A stretch of DNA of 64,000 nt from Treponema sp. (lineage in GTDB: Bacteria > Spirochaetota > Spirochaetia > Treponematales > Treponemataceae), in assembly GCA_016287815.1 (NCBI GenBank), contig JAEEWW010000006.1:1-64000 (forward strand). Reading direction: 5' to 3'. The translations under genes were made by a program, and so were the position numbers. Below, in pieces: positions 50,734 through 61,191 of this stretch; position 1 is the stretch's first letter, and each line of letters begins with the position of its first letter. Below the pieces are notes generated by a model. It saw nothing but the letters and a program-made list of their open reading frames with translations, had not been told where the DNA came from and ran no database searches.

Positions 50734-51696
50734 ATGAAGGGAACAGTTTTAGGCGGCACTAACAATACATTTTCTGTTGAATGTGAAGACAAAGTTACGC
50801 GCCTCTGTGCCATAAAAGGCAAACAGCTGAAATCAGACACACGGTATTATAATCCTCTTGCACCGGGCGATATTGTAAAAGTAGAGCCTGATGAAATTGA
50901 CGAAGAAAAAGGGCTTGTAACGGAACTTCTTCCAAGAAAAAATGCTTTTTTACGCTGGAATGTAAAAGGAAGAACTCCACAGGTTTTGGCTTCTAACCTT
51001 GACTATCTTCTTCTGGTAACAACGCCTGATGAACCGCCTTTCCGTCCGCGTTTTATAGACAGGGAACTTGCCCAGGCGGAATGCCAGAATCTTGTACCGG
51101 TAATTATCTGCAACAAATATGATTTGCCGGCAGCTTCTGATATAGATTTTCAAAACAGGCTTACAGACTGGGAAAATCTTGGCTACACAGTGCTTCGAAT
51201 CTCTGCGAAAACAGGTGAAGGGCTTTCTGACCTTGCAAACCTTATAAAAGACAAAACCTGCGCATTAGTCGGTCAGTCAGGAATTGGAAAATCAAGCCTT
51301 GTAAATGTTCTTGATAATTCCTGTGTTTTAAAAACCGGAAGTCTTTCGCAAAAATACGGAAGAGGTCAGCACACTACTACAAAAGGAACTTTACTGCGCC
51401 TTCATTTAACCGAATCTCTTGTAGGCGGACTGAAAAATGCAGTTACTTCTATTATAGATACACCTGGAATAAGACGTTTTGTTTTAAACGACATTTCAGG
51501 AGACGATCTTGCAATGTATTTCAGGGAATTCAAACCGCTTATAGGTAAATGCTCTTTTGGAATGTCCTGTAAGCACCAGACTGAACCCGGCTGTAAAATT
51601 CTGGAAGCCGTACACGCAGGTGTTATAAGCGAAGAGCGCTACGAAAGCTGGCTTAGAATCCGGGAAGAAATAATCAGCGGAAACTGGAAAGACTGA
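50734..51696 (+). CDS. rsgA: Small-ribosomal-subunit biogenesis GTPase RsgA
   Basis: This 320-residue GTPase has an N-terminal OB domain, and a circularly permuted G domain: NKYDL (G4) ahead of GQSGIGKSSLVN (G1) and DTPG (G3). A C-terminal zinc site is visible in CSFGMSCKHQTEPGC. It acts late in 30S assembly. AGGA precedes the ATG. It stands alone on the plus strand before mutS2. Confidence 0.96.
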   Translation: MKGTVLGGTNNTFSVECEDKVTRLCAIKGKQLKSDTRYYNPLAPGDIVKVEPDEIDEEKGLVTELLPRKNAFLRWNVKGRTPQVLASNLDYLLLVTTPDEPPFRPRFIDRELAQAECQNLVPVIICNKYDLPAASDIDFQNRLTDWENLGYTVLRISAKTGEGLSDLANLIKDKTCALVGQSGIGKSSLVNVLDNSCVLKTGSLSQKYGRGQHTTTKGTLLRLHLTESLVGGLKNAVTSIIDTPGIRRFVLNDISGDDLAMYFREFKPLIGKCSFGMSCKHQTEPGCKILEAVHAGVISEERYESWLRIREEIISGNWKD

Positions 51697-51831
51697 TTTT
51701 TAAGACAGGAAGCGCTTTTTTTACTGTCAAAATAGAATCAAAACAGTATCGATAAAAAAGCAACAAGAGAATCCTTAAATACTGGAATTATCAACGCAAA
51801 AACTACTGAAAATCCGGGAACTTGAATCACA

Positions 51832-54369
51832 ATGAATAAAAGAACTCTTACAGAATTAGATTACTACCGCATACGCGACCTTATAGCTTCTTACTGTGTA
51901 AGCGAAGAAGGGAAGAATTTACTTTGCCGCACAGAACCTTATACCGACATAGAAAAAATTTCAGAATTAAAAAACACAGGCAATGAATGGCTTTCCTATA
52001 TTTCTTCTCCACGGCAACCAGCACTTTCTTCCTGGCCTGAAGTAAAAACGATTTTTCCTATGTTAAAAACAGAAGGTGCTACCCTTTTGCAGGAACAGAT
52101 TTTTGCACTTCTGCTTTTTATATTTTCTATCGAAAGAGTAAAGTCTTCTATAGAAAATGCCAAAGATGACTTAAAGCTTGAAAAACTTTCTGAGCTTGTA
52201 AACAGCCTTCCGGACATGAACCAGCCAAAAAACGAAATTCTTAACATAATGGATTCTTCAGGGCAGATAAAGGATTTACCGCAGCTTCGCGCAATACGCG
52301 CAAAAATTACCGCATGCAAGCGCGAAATTACCGCTTTAATGAAAAAATATACTACAAATCCAGATTTATCTGATGTTCTGGAATCAACCGTTCCTGCATT
52401 CAGGGCAGAACGTCAGGTTCTGGCTGTAAAATCAAGCAAAAGAATCGCTATAAAAGGAATAATCCACGAAATGTCTGCCAGCGGTCAGACGGTTTATATA
52501 GAACCGGATGATGTTGTCCGCAAAAATAATGAACTTATTCAGGAAGAATTCAATTTACAGCAGGAAATACGGCAGATTTTTCACAAACTTACTTCAAACC
52601 TTCAGCCATACTCAGGACTATTTTTACAGGCACTGCCTGTTATGCTTAAACTGGACATAACAAGAGCCGGAGCAAAATGGGGAAAAGAAAAATCATGTAC
52701 TTATGCTTTTGACTGCAAAAACGAAGAAGCTCCCCTTCTTTTACAGGCACGTCATCCTTTGCTTGGCGAAAAAGCCGTTCCTATAGATGTCCGTTTTATT
52801 CAGGGAAAGAAAATTCTTATCATTACAGGACCGAACACAGGCGGTAAAACCGTAACATTAAAAACAATCGCCTTATTTTCGATGCTAAACCAGACAGGTT
52901 TTCCTATTCCTGCAGCCGAAGGCACAAGGCTTCCTGTATTTTCAAACGTATTTGCAGACATTGGTGATTCACAATCCCTTGACCAGTCGCTTTCAACTTT
53001 CAGCGGACACATGAAAAACATTGCAGCAGCAATCAACGGTTCAACAGAAAATTCCCTTGTTTTACTGGATGAACTTGCAAGCGGAACTGATCCATTGGAA
53101 GGCGGAGCTATTGCAATGGCCGTTCTTGATAAATTAATAGAAAAAAATGCTTATGTACTTGCAACAACTCACCATGGAATTCTAAAAAACTACGCCTATA
53201 CTCACAAAGAATGCGTAAATGCAAGTGTAGAATTTGACGACACAACACTTTCTCCAACCTATCACCTTATTATGGGGGTTCCGGGCGACAGCCGTGCTTT
53301 GGATATTGCAAAACGTTCAGGCATTCCCGGCAAAATCTGCAAGACAGCAAAAAACTACATTGCAAATGAACAGGCTGACGTTTCTTCGCTGATAAAAGGC
53401 CTTACGGCAAAACATGCAGAACTTGCAAAACTTCAGAAAGAAATAAAGGAAAAAGAAAACGAGCTTAAGCAGCAGCAGAGAAAAACAGATTTACATGAAC
53501 TTCGTCTGCGCCAGCACGAAATGGAATTAAAAAAATCAGGACAAAGGGAAGCAAATAAATTTCTTTCTGAAAGCCGCAAAAAACTTGAAAACCTTGTTCG
53601 TACTCTAAAAGAAGGCGAAATTACACGTGAAAAAACTCTGGCAGTAAAAGCATTTATAAAAGACATAGAAAACTCAACCGAAATCCGCCAGAATTCTATA
53701 GAAATAGAAGAAGAACAGCTTACAAAGGATTTAGCTGAAAAAGAAGAAATTCTTGTAAAGCAGATTGAAGAAGGAAAAACTAAAAAGAAAACTGCAAAGC
53801 GTCGCATGAAAAATTCAGAGGCATTAAAGCATGCTCAAAGCCTTGCAGATCCAGATTCAAAATCTGAAAAAAGCGTAAAACTGGAATTCACAGAAGGGGC
53901 TTCTGTAATTGCAAAAAATTCAAAAACTCCTGGAATTCTTTTACATGCTGAAAAAAAAGGTATGTGGAGCGTTCAGTTTGGCAGCGTAAAAATGAACATG
54001 AATCAAAAAGATTTAATTCTTGTTCCGCCGGCAGAAAAACCCTTCGATACAAAGCCTTTAATTACGCTGGATTTAGCAGATAATTCAAAAAGCAATTTTG
54101 ACGATACAAATTTTCCGGGCAATAAGCCATTATTTGAACTTCGCCTGCTCGGTCTGCATGTTGAAGAAGCAATAAAAATTCTTGAACGCCAGCTTGATTT
54201 GTGTACGCTAAACGATTTTAAGAAATTCAGCATAATTCACGGAAAAGGAAGCGGGGCACTGCAGCAGGCTGTGCAGGATTATCTTTCACATTATCCGGGA
54301 GTTGCAGATTTTTGCTTTGCACCGCCGGAAGACGGAGGTTCTGGCAAAACATATGTTGAGCTTGCGTGA
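51832..54369 (+). CDS. mutS2: MutS2 family ATPase with Smr nuclease domain
   Basis: This 845-residue protein (a little longer than the usual about 780) has a MutS core, Walker A ITGPNTGGKTVTLKTI (about 332-347), DELASGTDPLEGGAIA (Walker B region), a long coiled coil (about 510-670) and a C-terminal Smr domain (about 765-845, IIHGKGSGALQQAV). The Smr LDLHG motif is changed to LRLLGLH. MutS2 limits recombination or rescues collided ribosomes in other bacteria. No mutL is nearby. Confidence 0.95.
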   Translation: MNKRTLTELDYYRIRDLIASYCVSEEGKNLLCRTEPYTDIEKISELKNTGNEWLSYISSPRQPALSSWPEVKTIFPMLKTEGATLLQEQIFALLLFIFSIERVKSSIENAKDDLKLEKLSELVNSLPDMNQPKNEILNIMDSSGQIKDLPQLRAIRAKITACKREITALMKKYTTNPDLSDVLESTVPAFRAERQVLAVKSSKRIAIKGIIHEMSASGQTVYIEPDDVVRKNNELIQEEFNLQQEIRQIFHKLTSNLQPYSGLFLQALPVMLKLDITRAGAKWGKEKSCTYAFDCKNEEAPLLLQARHPLLGEKAVPIDVRFIQGKKILIITGPNTGGKTVTLKTIALFSMLNQTGFPIPAAEGTRLPVFSNVFADIGDSQSLDQSLSTFSGHMKNIAAAINGSTENSLVLLDELASGTDPLEGGAIAMAVLDKLIEKNAYVLATTHHGILKNYAYTHKECVNASVEFDDTTLSPTYHLIMGVPGDSRALDIAKRSGIPGKICKTAKNYIANEQADVSSLIKGLTAKHAELAKLQKEIKEKENELKQQQRKTDLHELRLRQHEMELKKSGQREANKFLSESRKKLENLVRTLKEGEITREKTLAVKAFIKDIENSTEIRQNSIEIEEEQLTKDLAEKEEILVKQIEEGKTKKKTAKRRMKNSEALKHAQSLADPDSKSEKSVKLEFTEGASVIAKNSKTPGILLHAEKKGMWSVQFGSVKMNMNQKDLILVPPAEKPFDTKPLITLDLADNSKSNFDDTNFPGNKPLFELRLLGLHVEEAIKILERQLDLCTLNDFKKFSIIHGKGSGALQQAVQDYLSHYPGVADFCFAPPEDGGSGKTYVELA

Positions 54370-54390
54370 GGCGTTTGCGTAATCTAACTC

Positions 54391-54436
54391 TTGACAGTTC
54401 CTGTAGTTTTATGCATATTATTTAAATAAATATACA
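54391..54436 (+). promoter_or_regulatory. argR promoter with candidate ARG box
   Basis: TTGACA (54391-54396) and CATATT (54414-54419), 17-bp spacer. TAAATAAATATACA (54423-54436), overlapping the likely start, matches 8 of 10 fixed positions of the ARG-box half-pattern TGAATNNNNATTCA. This suggests autoregulation by ArgR. Confidence 0.45.
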
Positions 54437-54457
54437 ATTTTATCAGGTTGGAAAAAA

Positions 54458-54928
54458 TTGAAAGAACGTCTGACACGCTTAAAAAGCATCCGAAAATTCA
54501 TTAAAAACTATCGCATAGAAAGTCAGGAAGCACTGCTTGGCTATCTTCAGAAAGAAGGTTACGAAGTTACTCAGGCAACACTTTCTCGTGATTTAAAGCT
54601 TTTAAAAGTAGGCAAAGTTTCAGACGGACATTCAGGTTATGTTTACGCCCTGCCAGGTGAAGACGAACGGCAGGATTCAGAACAGATTTTCGTTCAGGAT
54701 TTTCTCCGAGGTTATATAAGCATAGAATACAATGCACCTCTTGTTGTAATAAAAACTTTCCCGGGACATGCTGATTCTGTTTCAAATGCACTGGACAGCC
54801 TTAATATGGATGAACTTCTCGGTACAATTGCCGGAGAAAACTGTATTTTCGGCTGTTTGCGAGAAGGCGTTACTGGCGAACAGTTCCTTGCTGCCCTTAA
54901 ACTAAAAATCCCTGAAATCGAAGAATAA
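54458..54928 (+). CDS. argR: Arginine repressor
   Basis: This 156-residue regulator has the winged-helix N-terminus (RLKSIRKFIKNYRIESQEALLGYL, VTQATLSRDLKLLKVGK) and the hexamerisation/arginine-binding C-terminus with TFPGHADSVSNALDSL and GTIAGENCIFGC. The start is TTG with AGGTTGGA upstream. It controls arginine metabolism genes, none of which lie in the window. Confidence 0.93.
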   Translation: MKERLTRLKSIRKFIKNYRIESQEALLGYLQKEGYEVTQATLSRDLKLLKVGKVSDGHSGYVYALPGEDERQDSEQIFVQDFLRGYISIEYNAPLVVIKTFPGHADSVSNALDSLNMDELLGTIAGENCIFGCLREGVTGEQFLAALKLKIPEIEE

Positions 54929-54992
54929 ATTCAATTATCAAAAAATATATTCCCCTTTCGATTTAACTCAGCTCCCTGTCTTGTCCGATTTT

Positions 54993-55892
54993 CTATTTTG
55001 AGTCTTCCGTAAGATTAAAGAGCCTACGGCAATTTTCATCTACAAGTCCGCATAAATATTCAACGGAAACATTTCGTATCTGCGCAATAAAACGGTAAGT
55101 ATGTTCTATATTATTCGGAGTATTCATCGTACCGCGTAAAGGAACCGGCGACAGATACGGCGCATCTGTTTCCAAAAGCAGTCGGCTTTCAGGAATGCTG
55201 CAAATCAAATCTTTAATTTCTTCCATTTTTGATTTTTTCGTATAAGTCATTCCGCCGCCTAATGCAATGTACCAGCCGCGCTCCAAAAACTGTTGTGCGG
55301 CATTTTTATCGTAAGAATAACAGTGAATAATTCCGTTATGATAGCCTGCTTTGTCTATACATTCCAAAGTAGCTTCAAATGCATCCCGGCTGTGAACAAT
55401 TACAGGCAGATTCAGTTTTTTTGCAAGCTCAATCTGCATCATAAACATTTCTTTTTCACCTTCAAGCATCATCTGGTCAAAATCTTCAGCTGTCCGTCCG
55501 TCTACTCCGGAAGGATTCCAGTGATGATCAAGCCCGCACTCGCCTATTGCAGCAATTTTTCTGTCAAGAGAATTTTCAGATGCCATGGCAGCCTTTATAT
55601 TTTGTTCCAGCATTTTTATCGCGGCTGTTCGGTTTTGTATTTCTTCAGGCGAAGGCCAGATTCCTGCTGAAAAATAAATAAGCTTTTTTGCTTTTTCCTT
55701 TAATTCCTCATTCTGAATCAAATCAATTGATTTTTTAACACATTCCTGACGTCCTGCAAGATCATTGGATTTTGTTCCGATATCCATGGCAAAGAAAACA
55801 TTGTTTTCCGCCATTTTGCAAAGTTCGGCAGAACCATCGAAACCGCAGCGTTCTACCATCTGATGAAAATGAAAATGCGTATCTGAAAACAT
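54993..55892 (-). CDS. tatD: TatD family metal-dependent hydrolase (DNase)
   Basis: This 299-residue TIM-barrel hydrolase has the metal ligands HFHFH near the start, GECGLDHHW, VIHSRDA, IHCYS and the final LLETDAPYL. Family members act on DNA ends. It is convergent with argR and divergent from the parvulin-like gene. A longer than usual insertion (DGRTAEDFDQMMLEGEKEM) precedes the HSRDA strand. Confidence 0.93.
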   Translation of the reverse strand: MFSDTHFHFHQMVERCGFDGSAELCKMAENNVFFAMDIGTKSNDLAGRQECVKKSIDLIQNEELKEKAKKLIYFSAGIWPSPEEIQNRTAAIKMLEQNIKAAMASENSLDRKIAAIGECGLDHHWNPSGVDGRTAEDFDQMMLEGEKEMFMMQIELAKKLNLPVIVHSRDAFEATLECIDKAGYHNGIIHCYSYDKNAAQQFLERGWYIALGGGMTYTKKSKMEEIKDLICSIPESRLLLETDAPYLSPVPLRGTMNTPNNIEHTYRFIAQIRNVSVEYLCGLVDENCRRLFNLTEDSK

Positions 55893-56045
55893 GGTGGAAG
55901 TCTAGCACAAAATCAGTTTATCGCATATATGCGCATCCATCTGCGACGCAGCATACGGCATAAGGCTCTTCACAAAAACACTTGAGTATGTTAAACTTTT
56001 AAGACTTTCAAAAAAGTTTCTAATGAAAAATTAAAGGATACTCTT

Positions 56046-57524
56046 ATGAAAAAACATTTTTATACTATCGGCTCAATAATCATTCTTTTATTTTCAGCCG
56101 TTATTTTTATTGTTCTTCCTGCAATGGTTGGCGGTGCAAAAGCACAGAAGCTTCCTCCATTCGGTTCTTATGACGGAAAACAGATTACTTATGAACCTGG
56201 AACAATTTTTTCCAACACAGTTACAAATTATGCAGAAGCTTTGAAATGGCAGGGACAGGATATTACAGAAAATACTTATTTCTACATTTTTAACTATGCA
56301 TTCAATTCAACTGTAGTAAGAATGGCTTATGACAGTGCCGTAGAAAAAAGCGGCTGGGTAGTTCCTGAAAGTGCAGTAAACAGAAATCTTATCAAGCATT
56401 TCTATGATGAAAACGGCAACTATTCTTCTAAACTGTACAAGCAGACAAGCGATGAAACAAAAAGAGAGCTGATTAAACAGACAAAGGAAACATTAAAAAC
56501 AACACGCTTCCTTGAAGACACATTCGGCGAAGGAGACCAGTTTGCAGGAAAACCTCTTTACGGTTTAAAGGCTTCTTCAAAAGAAATTCCTTTTATCTGC
56601 GACATGGCTGCAAAAACTCGTTCTTTCGATGCTGCTGCATTCTCTACAGACAACTATCCGCAGGATAAAATTCTTGCCTATGCAAATGAACACAAAGACT
56701 ATTTTGTAAAATATGACCTTTCAGTAATTACAGTAAGCGATGAATCAACAGCAAAAACTGTTCTGGATCGCCTTAACAAGAATGAAATCGTATTTGCGGA
56801 TGCTGTAACTGAATATTCAACAAAGAATTACACAAACGATTCTGGTAAAATCAACAACAACCTGAACTATCAGGTTAAAAACATTATAAGTGATGCAGAT
56901 TCATTCAATGCTGTTTGCGCACTTAAATCAGGAGAAACAAGCGGAATCGTAAAAACAGGCAGCGGATATTCAATCTTTAAGGCTGATTCAAACGCTGTTC
57001 AGCCTGACTTTTCTGATGCATCAACAGTTAACAATGTAAAATCATATCTTAATACATATGAAAAAGGCTTAATCGAAGATTACTTCATTTCTGTTGCAAA
57101 AGATTTTTCTGCACAGGCTTTACAGTCAGGTTTTGCTAAGGCATGCGCTAAAGCCGGAATTGAAAAACTGGAAGTTCCTGCAATGTCTCTTAACTATGGC
57201 AACCTTTCAATCCTTGGAACAAGTTCAGTGGATTCAAGTTCGCCGCTAGCTTCAATAAACTCTGACGAAAACGTATTAAAAGCAGCATTTGCCCTTAAAC
57301 AGAATGAAATTTCAGAACCTTTAGTTCTTGGCCGCAACGTAATTGTTCTTCAGATGAAAGAAGAACTTTCAAACGGTTCAGACATTGAAACAGCAAAACA
57401 GACATTCCCGGCAGAACTTAACAATTATGATCAGGAATCTGCTGAAACTGCATTATTCAACAGCCCGAAAGTAGTTAACAACGTAATGGAAGTTTACTTT
57501 AACAACTTCATGGCTAAAAACTAA
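56046..57524 (+). CDS. Membrane-anchored parvulin-type prolyl isomerase-like protein (PpiD/SurA-like)
   Basis: This 492-residue protein has a signal anchor (HFYTIGSIIILLFSAVIFIVLP), a SurA_N-like helical region (VVPESAVNRNLIKHFYDENGNYSSKLYKQTS) and a region like a degenerate rotamase (STAKTVLDRLNKNEIVFADAVTEYSTK, ALKSGETSGIVKTGSGYSIFK). A second rotamase-like block is near 400-440 (LKQNEISEPLVLGRNVIVLQ). It is probably a chaperone for exported proteins. Catalytic residues of parvulins are not all evident. Confidence 0.83.
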   Translation: MKKHFYTIGSIIILLFSAVIFIVLPAMVGGAKAQKLPPFGSYDGKQITYEPGTIFSNTVTNYAEALKWQGQDITENTYFYIFNYAFNSTVVRMAYDSAVEKSGWVVPESAVNRNLIKHFYDENGNYSSKLYKQTSDETKRELIKQTKETLKTTRFLEDTFGEGDQFAGKPLYGLKASSKEIPFICDMAAKTRSFDAAAFSTDNYPQDKILAYANEHKDYFVKYDLSVITVSDESTAKTVLDRLNKNEIVFADAVTEYSTKNYTNDSGKINNNLNYQVKNIISDADSFNAVCALKSGETSGIVKTGSGYSIFKADSNAVQPDFSDASTVNNVKSYLNTYEKGLIEDYFISVAKDFSAQALQSGFAKACAKAGIEKLEVPAMSLNYGNLSILGTSSVDSSSPLASINSDENVLKAAFALKQNEISEPLVLGRNVIVLQMKEELSNGSDIETAKQTFPAELNNYDQESAETALFNSPKVVNNVMEVYFNNFMAKN

Positions 57525-57545
57525 TTGAATTAAACGGAAGTCGCC

Positions 57546-59351
57546 TTGGCGGAAATTGATTCAAATGAAAAGCCCTGTAAGGTAAACACCGAGCGGGGCT
57601 TTTCTGTTATTTATAAAAACAGACCGCTTTATTCAAAATACAATCCTGAAAAATCAATTTGTCAGGCAATCGATTCCTTAACATTTACCCCCGGAACACT
57701 TATACTTATTTTTTCGCCGGTTCTCTGGCATGGACTCAAGCTGCTTTTTCAAAAAGTGCCTGAAAACTGCTTTATTTTTGCCTGCGAACAGGACAAAGAG
57801 CTTTACACACTTGCAAATCAGGAACTGAAACAAATTACATCATCAGAACCTGAAATTTTGCAGAAAAAACAGATTACCCTGCTTACAGCCGAACAAAGCA
57901 AAAACCTTCCGCTGGTTTTAATGGGAGCAGCAAAAGATTTTTCGGTAAAAATACCGCCTGCAGCAGAAATAAAAAAAGTTATACGCCTGGATTTTTCAGC
58001 AGGCGTTCAGTTTGCGCCTGATTTTTACAACACAATTTTAAGCGAATGCCAGCAGGTAATAAGCCAGTTCTGGAAAAACCGTCTTACCCTTTTAAGATTC
58101 GGCAGGCTTTATTCTGTAAACCTTTTCCAAAACCTTGCTCGCTCAGCCGGCAATAATACAATCTTTTTCGCATCCTTAAAGCACAGTATTACAAAGCCGA
58201 TTTTAATCTGTGCTACAGGCGAAAGTCTTGAAAAGACTGTGCCGCTTCTTAAAAACAACGAATTCCGCCAGAAACTATACATTTTAGCCGTTGACGCAAG
58301 CATGCCTATTTTAAAATCATGCAGAATAATGCCTGACGCAATTATCGGAGTTGAAAGCCAGCTTGCAATAGAAAAATCATATATCGGAATAAAAAACTTT
58401 TTTGAAAAAGGCGGAAAAAAAGAAAAAGAAGAGGCTGAATACAGTCCGCCCGTTTTTTTTGCAGACATAACTTCGCGTCCGCATGTTGCTGACCTTGTAA
58501 AATCTGCCGGCGGAAAACTATGCTATTTTTCTTCATTGTATGACAACAATGATTTTCTTGATTTCCTGCAAACACAAGGTCTTTTACCAGAAGTTATTCC
58601 ACCTCTTGGTTCTGTAGGACTTGCGGCCGTTACGATTGCACAAAAACTGCGCAAATCCGATGCCGTACCTATTTTTGTTTCCGGGCTTGACTTTGCATAT
58701 TCAGCAGGTAAAACCCACGCCCGCGGAGCTTTTTCTCATATTAACATGCTTTTCAACAGATTCCGTCTTTCATCAAACGGAAATTACGAAGCTGCTTTCG
58801 GCACAACTTCCACGACTGTTCCTGCAAACATTCAGGGACGCAGCATAATAAAATTAAATAAAACAACAGCAAAACTTTCTGACTACGCACAAAGTTTTAA
58901 GCTTTGGTTTGCCTCAACAAAAAATCTTTTTAAGCTTGAAGATGAAGGATTTTGCCTTGGAATTCCTGAAATAAAAACAGATGTTTTCTGTAATATAATA
59001 GAAAACACCGGCAATTCCGGGAAAAACAATTCTCCCGGCAAAATGAACAGCCCAATTCCTGAAGAATCAGAAAATAAAAGTTATGAAGTAAGCAAAATCA
59101 GTGATTTTATTTTAAATGAAAAAAAATCACTTGAAGAACTGAAAGAAACCCTTGTTACCGGCGGAAACCTTTCAAAACCTGACTTTGATAAAAAAGTCCT
59201 TGAACTTCTTAAAAACAGAAACTATCTTTTCCTGCATTTTCCGGACGGCACAAAGGCTTCAACTGACTTAAGTTTTTTAAAACGCGTACGAAGTGAAATT
59301 GATTTTTTTATAAAAAATCTTTCAATTGCATTAAAGCGGATTGAAGAATAA
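57546..59351 (+). CDS. DUF115 / Maf-like protein (motility accessory glycosyltransferase-type)
   Basis: This 601-residue cytosolic protein has the DUF115/6-hydroxymethylpterin pyrophosphokinase-like core: ILICATGESLEKTVPLLK, LYILAVDASMPILKS and PDAIIGVESQ, then VFFADITSRPHV and VPIFVSGLDFAYS. In other motile bacteria Maf proteins add nonulosonic acids to flagellin, so a flagellar role is possible. Start TTG has GGAAG five bases upstream. It follows the parvulin-like gene by 21 bp and meets lepA tail-to-tail. Confidence 0.85.
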   Translation: MAEIDSNEKPCKVNTERGFSVIYKNRPLYSKYNPEKSICQAIDSLTFTPGTLILIFSPVLWHGLKLLFQKVPENCFIFACEQDKELYTLANQELKQITSSEPEILQKKQITLLTAEQSKNLPLVLMGAAKDFSVKIPPAAEIKKVIRLDFSAGVQFAPDFYNTILSECQQVISQFWKNRLTLLRFGRLYSVNLFQNLARSAGNNTIFFASLKHSITKPILICATGESLEKTVPLLKNNEFRQKLYILAVDASMPILKSCRIMPDAIIGVESQLAIEKSYIGIKNFFEKGGKKEKEEAEYSPPVFFADITSRPHVADLVKSAGGKLCYFSSLYDNNDFLDFLQTQGLLPEVIPPLGSVGLAAVTIAQKLRKSDAVPIFVSGLDFAYSAGKTHARGAFSHINMLFNRFRLSSNGNYEAAFGTTSTTVPANIQGRSIIKLNKTTAKLSDYAQSFKLWFASTKNLFKLEDEGFCLGIPEIKTDVFCNIIENTGNSGKNNSPGKMNSPIPEESENKSYEVSKISDFILNEKKSLEELKETLVTGGNLSKPDFDKKVLELLKNRNYLFLHFPDGTKASTDLSFLKRVRSEIDFFIKNLSIALKRIEE

Positions 59352-61157
59352 TTATTCTTCTTTTTCGCGCAGAACCGCAAGGAATGCCGACTGCGGAAGC
59401 TCTACGTTACCAACCATCTTCATGCGCTTTTTACCTTCTTTCTGCTTTTCAAGAAGCTTACGCTTACGAGTAATGTCGCCGCCGTAACACTTTGCAAGAA
59501 CATCCTTTCGCACTGGATTTACGGTTTCGCGCGCAATAATCTGGCTGCCGATTGCACCCTGAATTGCAATTTTAAACTGCTGGCGTGCAATTTCATCCTT
59601 TAAGCGCGAGCAAACCTTATGGGCATGCTGAGAAGCATTATCGCGGAACGTAAGCTGTGAAAGCGCATCAACAGGCTTGCCGTTAAGCAGAATATCAATT
59701 TTTACAAGATTTGTCGGACGATAGCCGATAACCTCATAGTCAAAAGAAGCATAACCGCGGCTGTAGCTTTTAAGGCGGTCATAAAAATCAAACAGAACTT
59801 CGGCAAGCGGCATTTCGTAAAGAATTTCTACGCGCTTTTCATCAAGATAAGTCATGTTGGATTGGATTCCGCGCTTTTCGGTACAAAGCGCAATTATCGA
59901 GCCGATATATTCAGTCGGCGTAATAATTGAAGCCTTTATATAAGGCTCTTCAGCTCCGCGCACACGGCCTTCATCAGGATATTCTGAAGGATTATCCACA
60001 AAAATTTCTTCACCGTTTGAAAGCTGGATTTTATAGCGTACAGAAGGTGCCGTAAAAATTACTGCCTGATCATAATCGCGCTCAAGACGCTCTTCAATAA
60101 TTTCAAGATGCAAAAGCCCTAAAAAACCACAGCGGAAGCCGTTACCCAATGCAATTGAATTGTCTTTTTCGTAAACCAGGCTTGCATCATTTAACTTTAA
60201 GCGTTCCATGCTGTCTTTTAATTCTTCATAATCATTGGAATCCATCGGATAAATTGAAGAATAAACAACCGGCTTTACTTCCTTAAATCCAGGCAAAGGT
60301 TCAGCAGCAGGATTATCTGCAAGCGTAATTGTATCACCTACCCTTACATCGCTTACGGTTTTTATTCCTGCAATAATATAGCCAACATCACCTGCTTCAA
60401 GAAATTCTTTTTCTTCATATTTGATTTTAAAAATTCCGGTCTGTTCAACCTTGTAGTCAACGCCATTGTGCATCATGCGGATTGTATCGCCAGCTTTTAT
60501 ACGGCCTTCCATAACACGAATATGTACGATTACTCCGCGATAATCGTCATAGTGACAGTCAAAAATCAAGGCCTGAGCAGGATTTTCAGGCGAGCCTGAA
60601 GGCGGCGGAAACTTTGTTACTATTGCTTCAAACAAATCATCTATACCTTCGCCAGTTTTTGCAGAAACCAGCTGGGCATCGTCCGGGTTAAGTCCTAAAT
60701 CATGGTCTATCTGATGTTTTACAGAAGGAATATCTGCCGAAGGCAAATCAATTTTATTTATTACAGGAACAATTTCCAGATCGTGTTCCAGTGCAAGATA
60801 CATGTTGCTCATTGTCTGGGATTCAACGCCCTGACTTGCATCAATTAAAAGAAGCGCACCTTCGCAGGAAGCGATGGCACGCGAAACTTCGTAAGAAAAA
60901 TCTACATGCCCCGGAGTATCTACAAAATTAAGTTCATAATCATGTCCGTCTTTTGCATGATATGGAATAGTTACAGCCTGACTTTTTATTGTAATTCCGC
61001 GCTCACGTTCAATATCCATATTGTCAAGAATCTGATTTTTCATCTGGCGGTCATCGATAATTTTTGCCTTCTGAATAAGGCGGTCAGCTAAAGTTGACTT
61101 ACCATGGTCAATATGAGCAACAATACAAAAATTTCTCTTATATTTTAATTCTGTCAT
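59352..61157 (-). CDS. lepA: Elongation factor 4 (LepA)
   Basis: This 601-residue translational GTPase has P-loop AHIDHGKST, the switch block ERGITIKSQ, DTPGHVDFS and NKIDLP, plus the LepA-specific C-terminus (NPVRKDVLAKCYGGDITRKRKLLEKQKEGKKRM). It back-translocates or rescues stalled ribosomes. Its stop directly abuts the DUF115 stop. Confidence 0.98.
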   Translation of the reverse strand: MTELKYKRNFCIVAHIDHGKSTLADRLIQKAKIIDDRQMKNQILDNMDIERERGITIKSQAVTIPYHAKDGHDYELNFVDTPGHVDFSYEVSRAIASCEGALLLIDASQGVESQTMSNMYLALEHDLEIVPVINKIDLPSADIPSVKHQIDHDLGLNPDDAQLVSAKTGEGIDDLFEAIVTKFPPPSGSPENPAQALIFDCHYDDYRGVIVHIRVMEGRIKAGDTIRMMHNGVDYKVEQTGIFKIKYEEKEFLEAGDVGYIIAGIKTVSDVRVGDTITLADNPAAEPLPGFKEVKPVVYSSIYPMDSNDYEELKDSMERLKLNDASLVYEKDNSIALGNGFRCGFLGLLHLEIIEERLERDYDQAVIFTAPSVRYKIQLSNGEEIFVDNPSEYPDEGRVRGAEEPYIKASIITPTEYIGSIIALCTEKRGIQSNMTYLDEKRVEILYEMPLAEVLFDFYDRLKSYSRGYASFDYEVIGYRPTNLVKIDILLNGKPVDALSQLTFRDNASQHAHKVCSRLKDEIARQQFKIAIQGAIGSQIIARETVNPVRKDVLAKCYGGDITRKRKLLEKQKEGKKRMKMVGNVELPQSAFLAVLREKEE

Positions 61158-61191
61158 TCGCTTTCCTTAAAATCCTTAAATTCTTTTAATA

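Noticed and set aside
51697-51831. Terminator after rsgA
   Set aside because: A GACAG/CTGTC pair with an internal T-run exists, but the stem is too weak to list.
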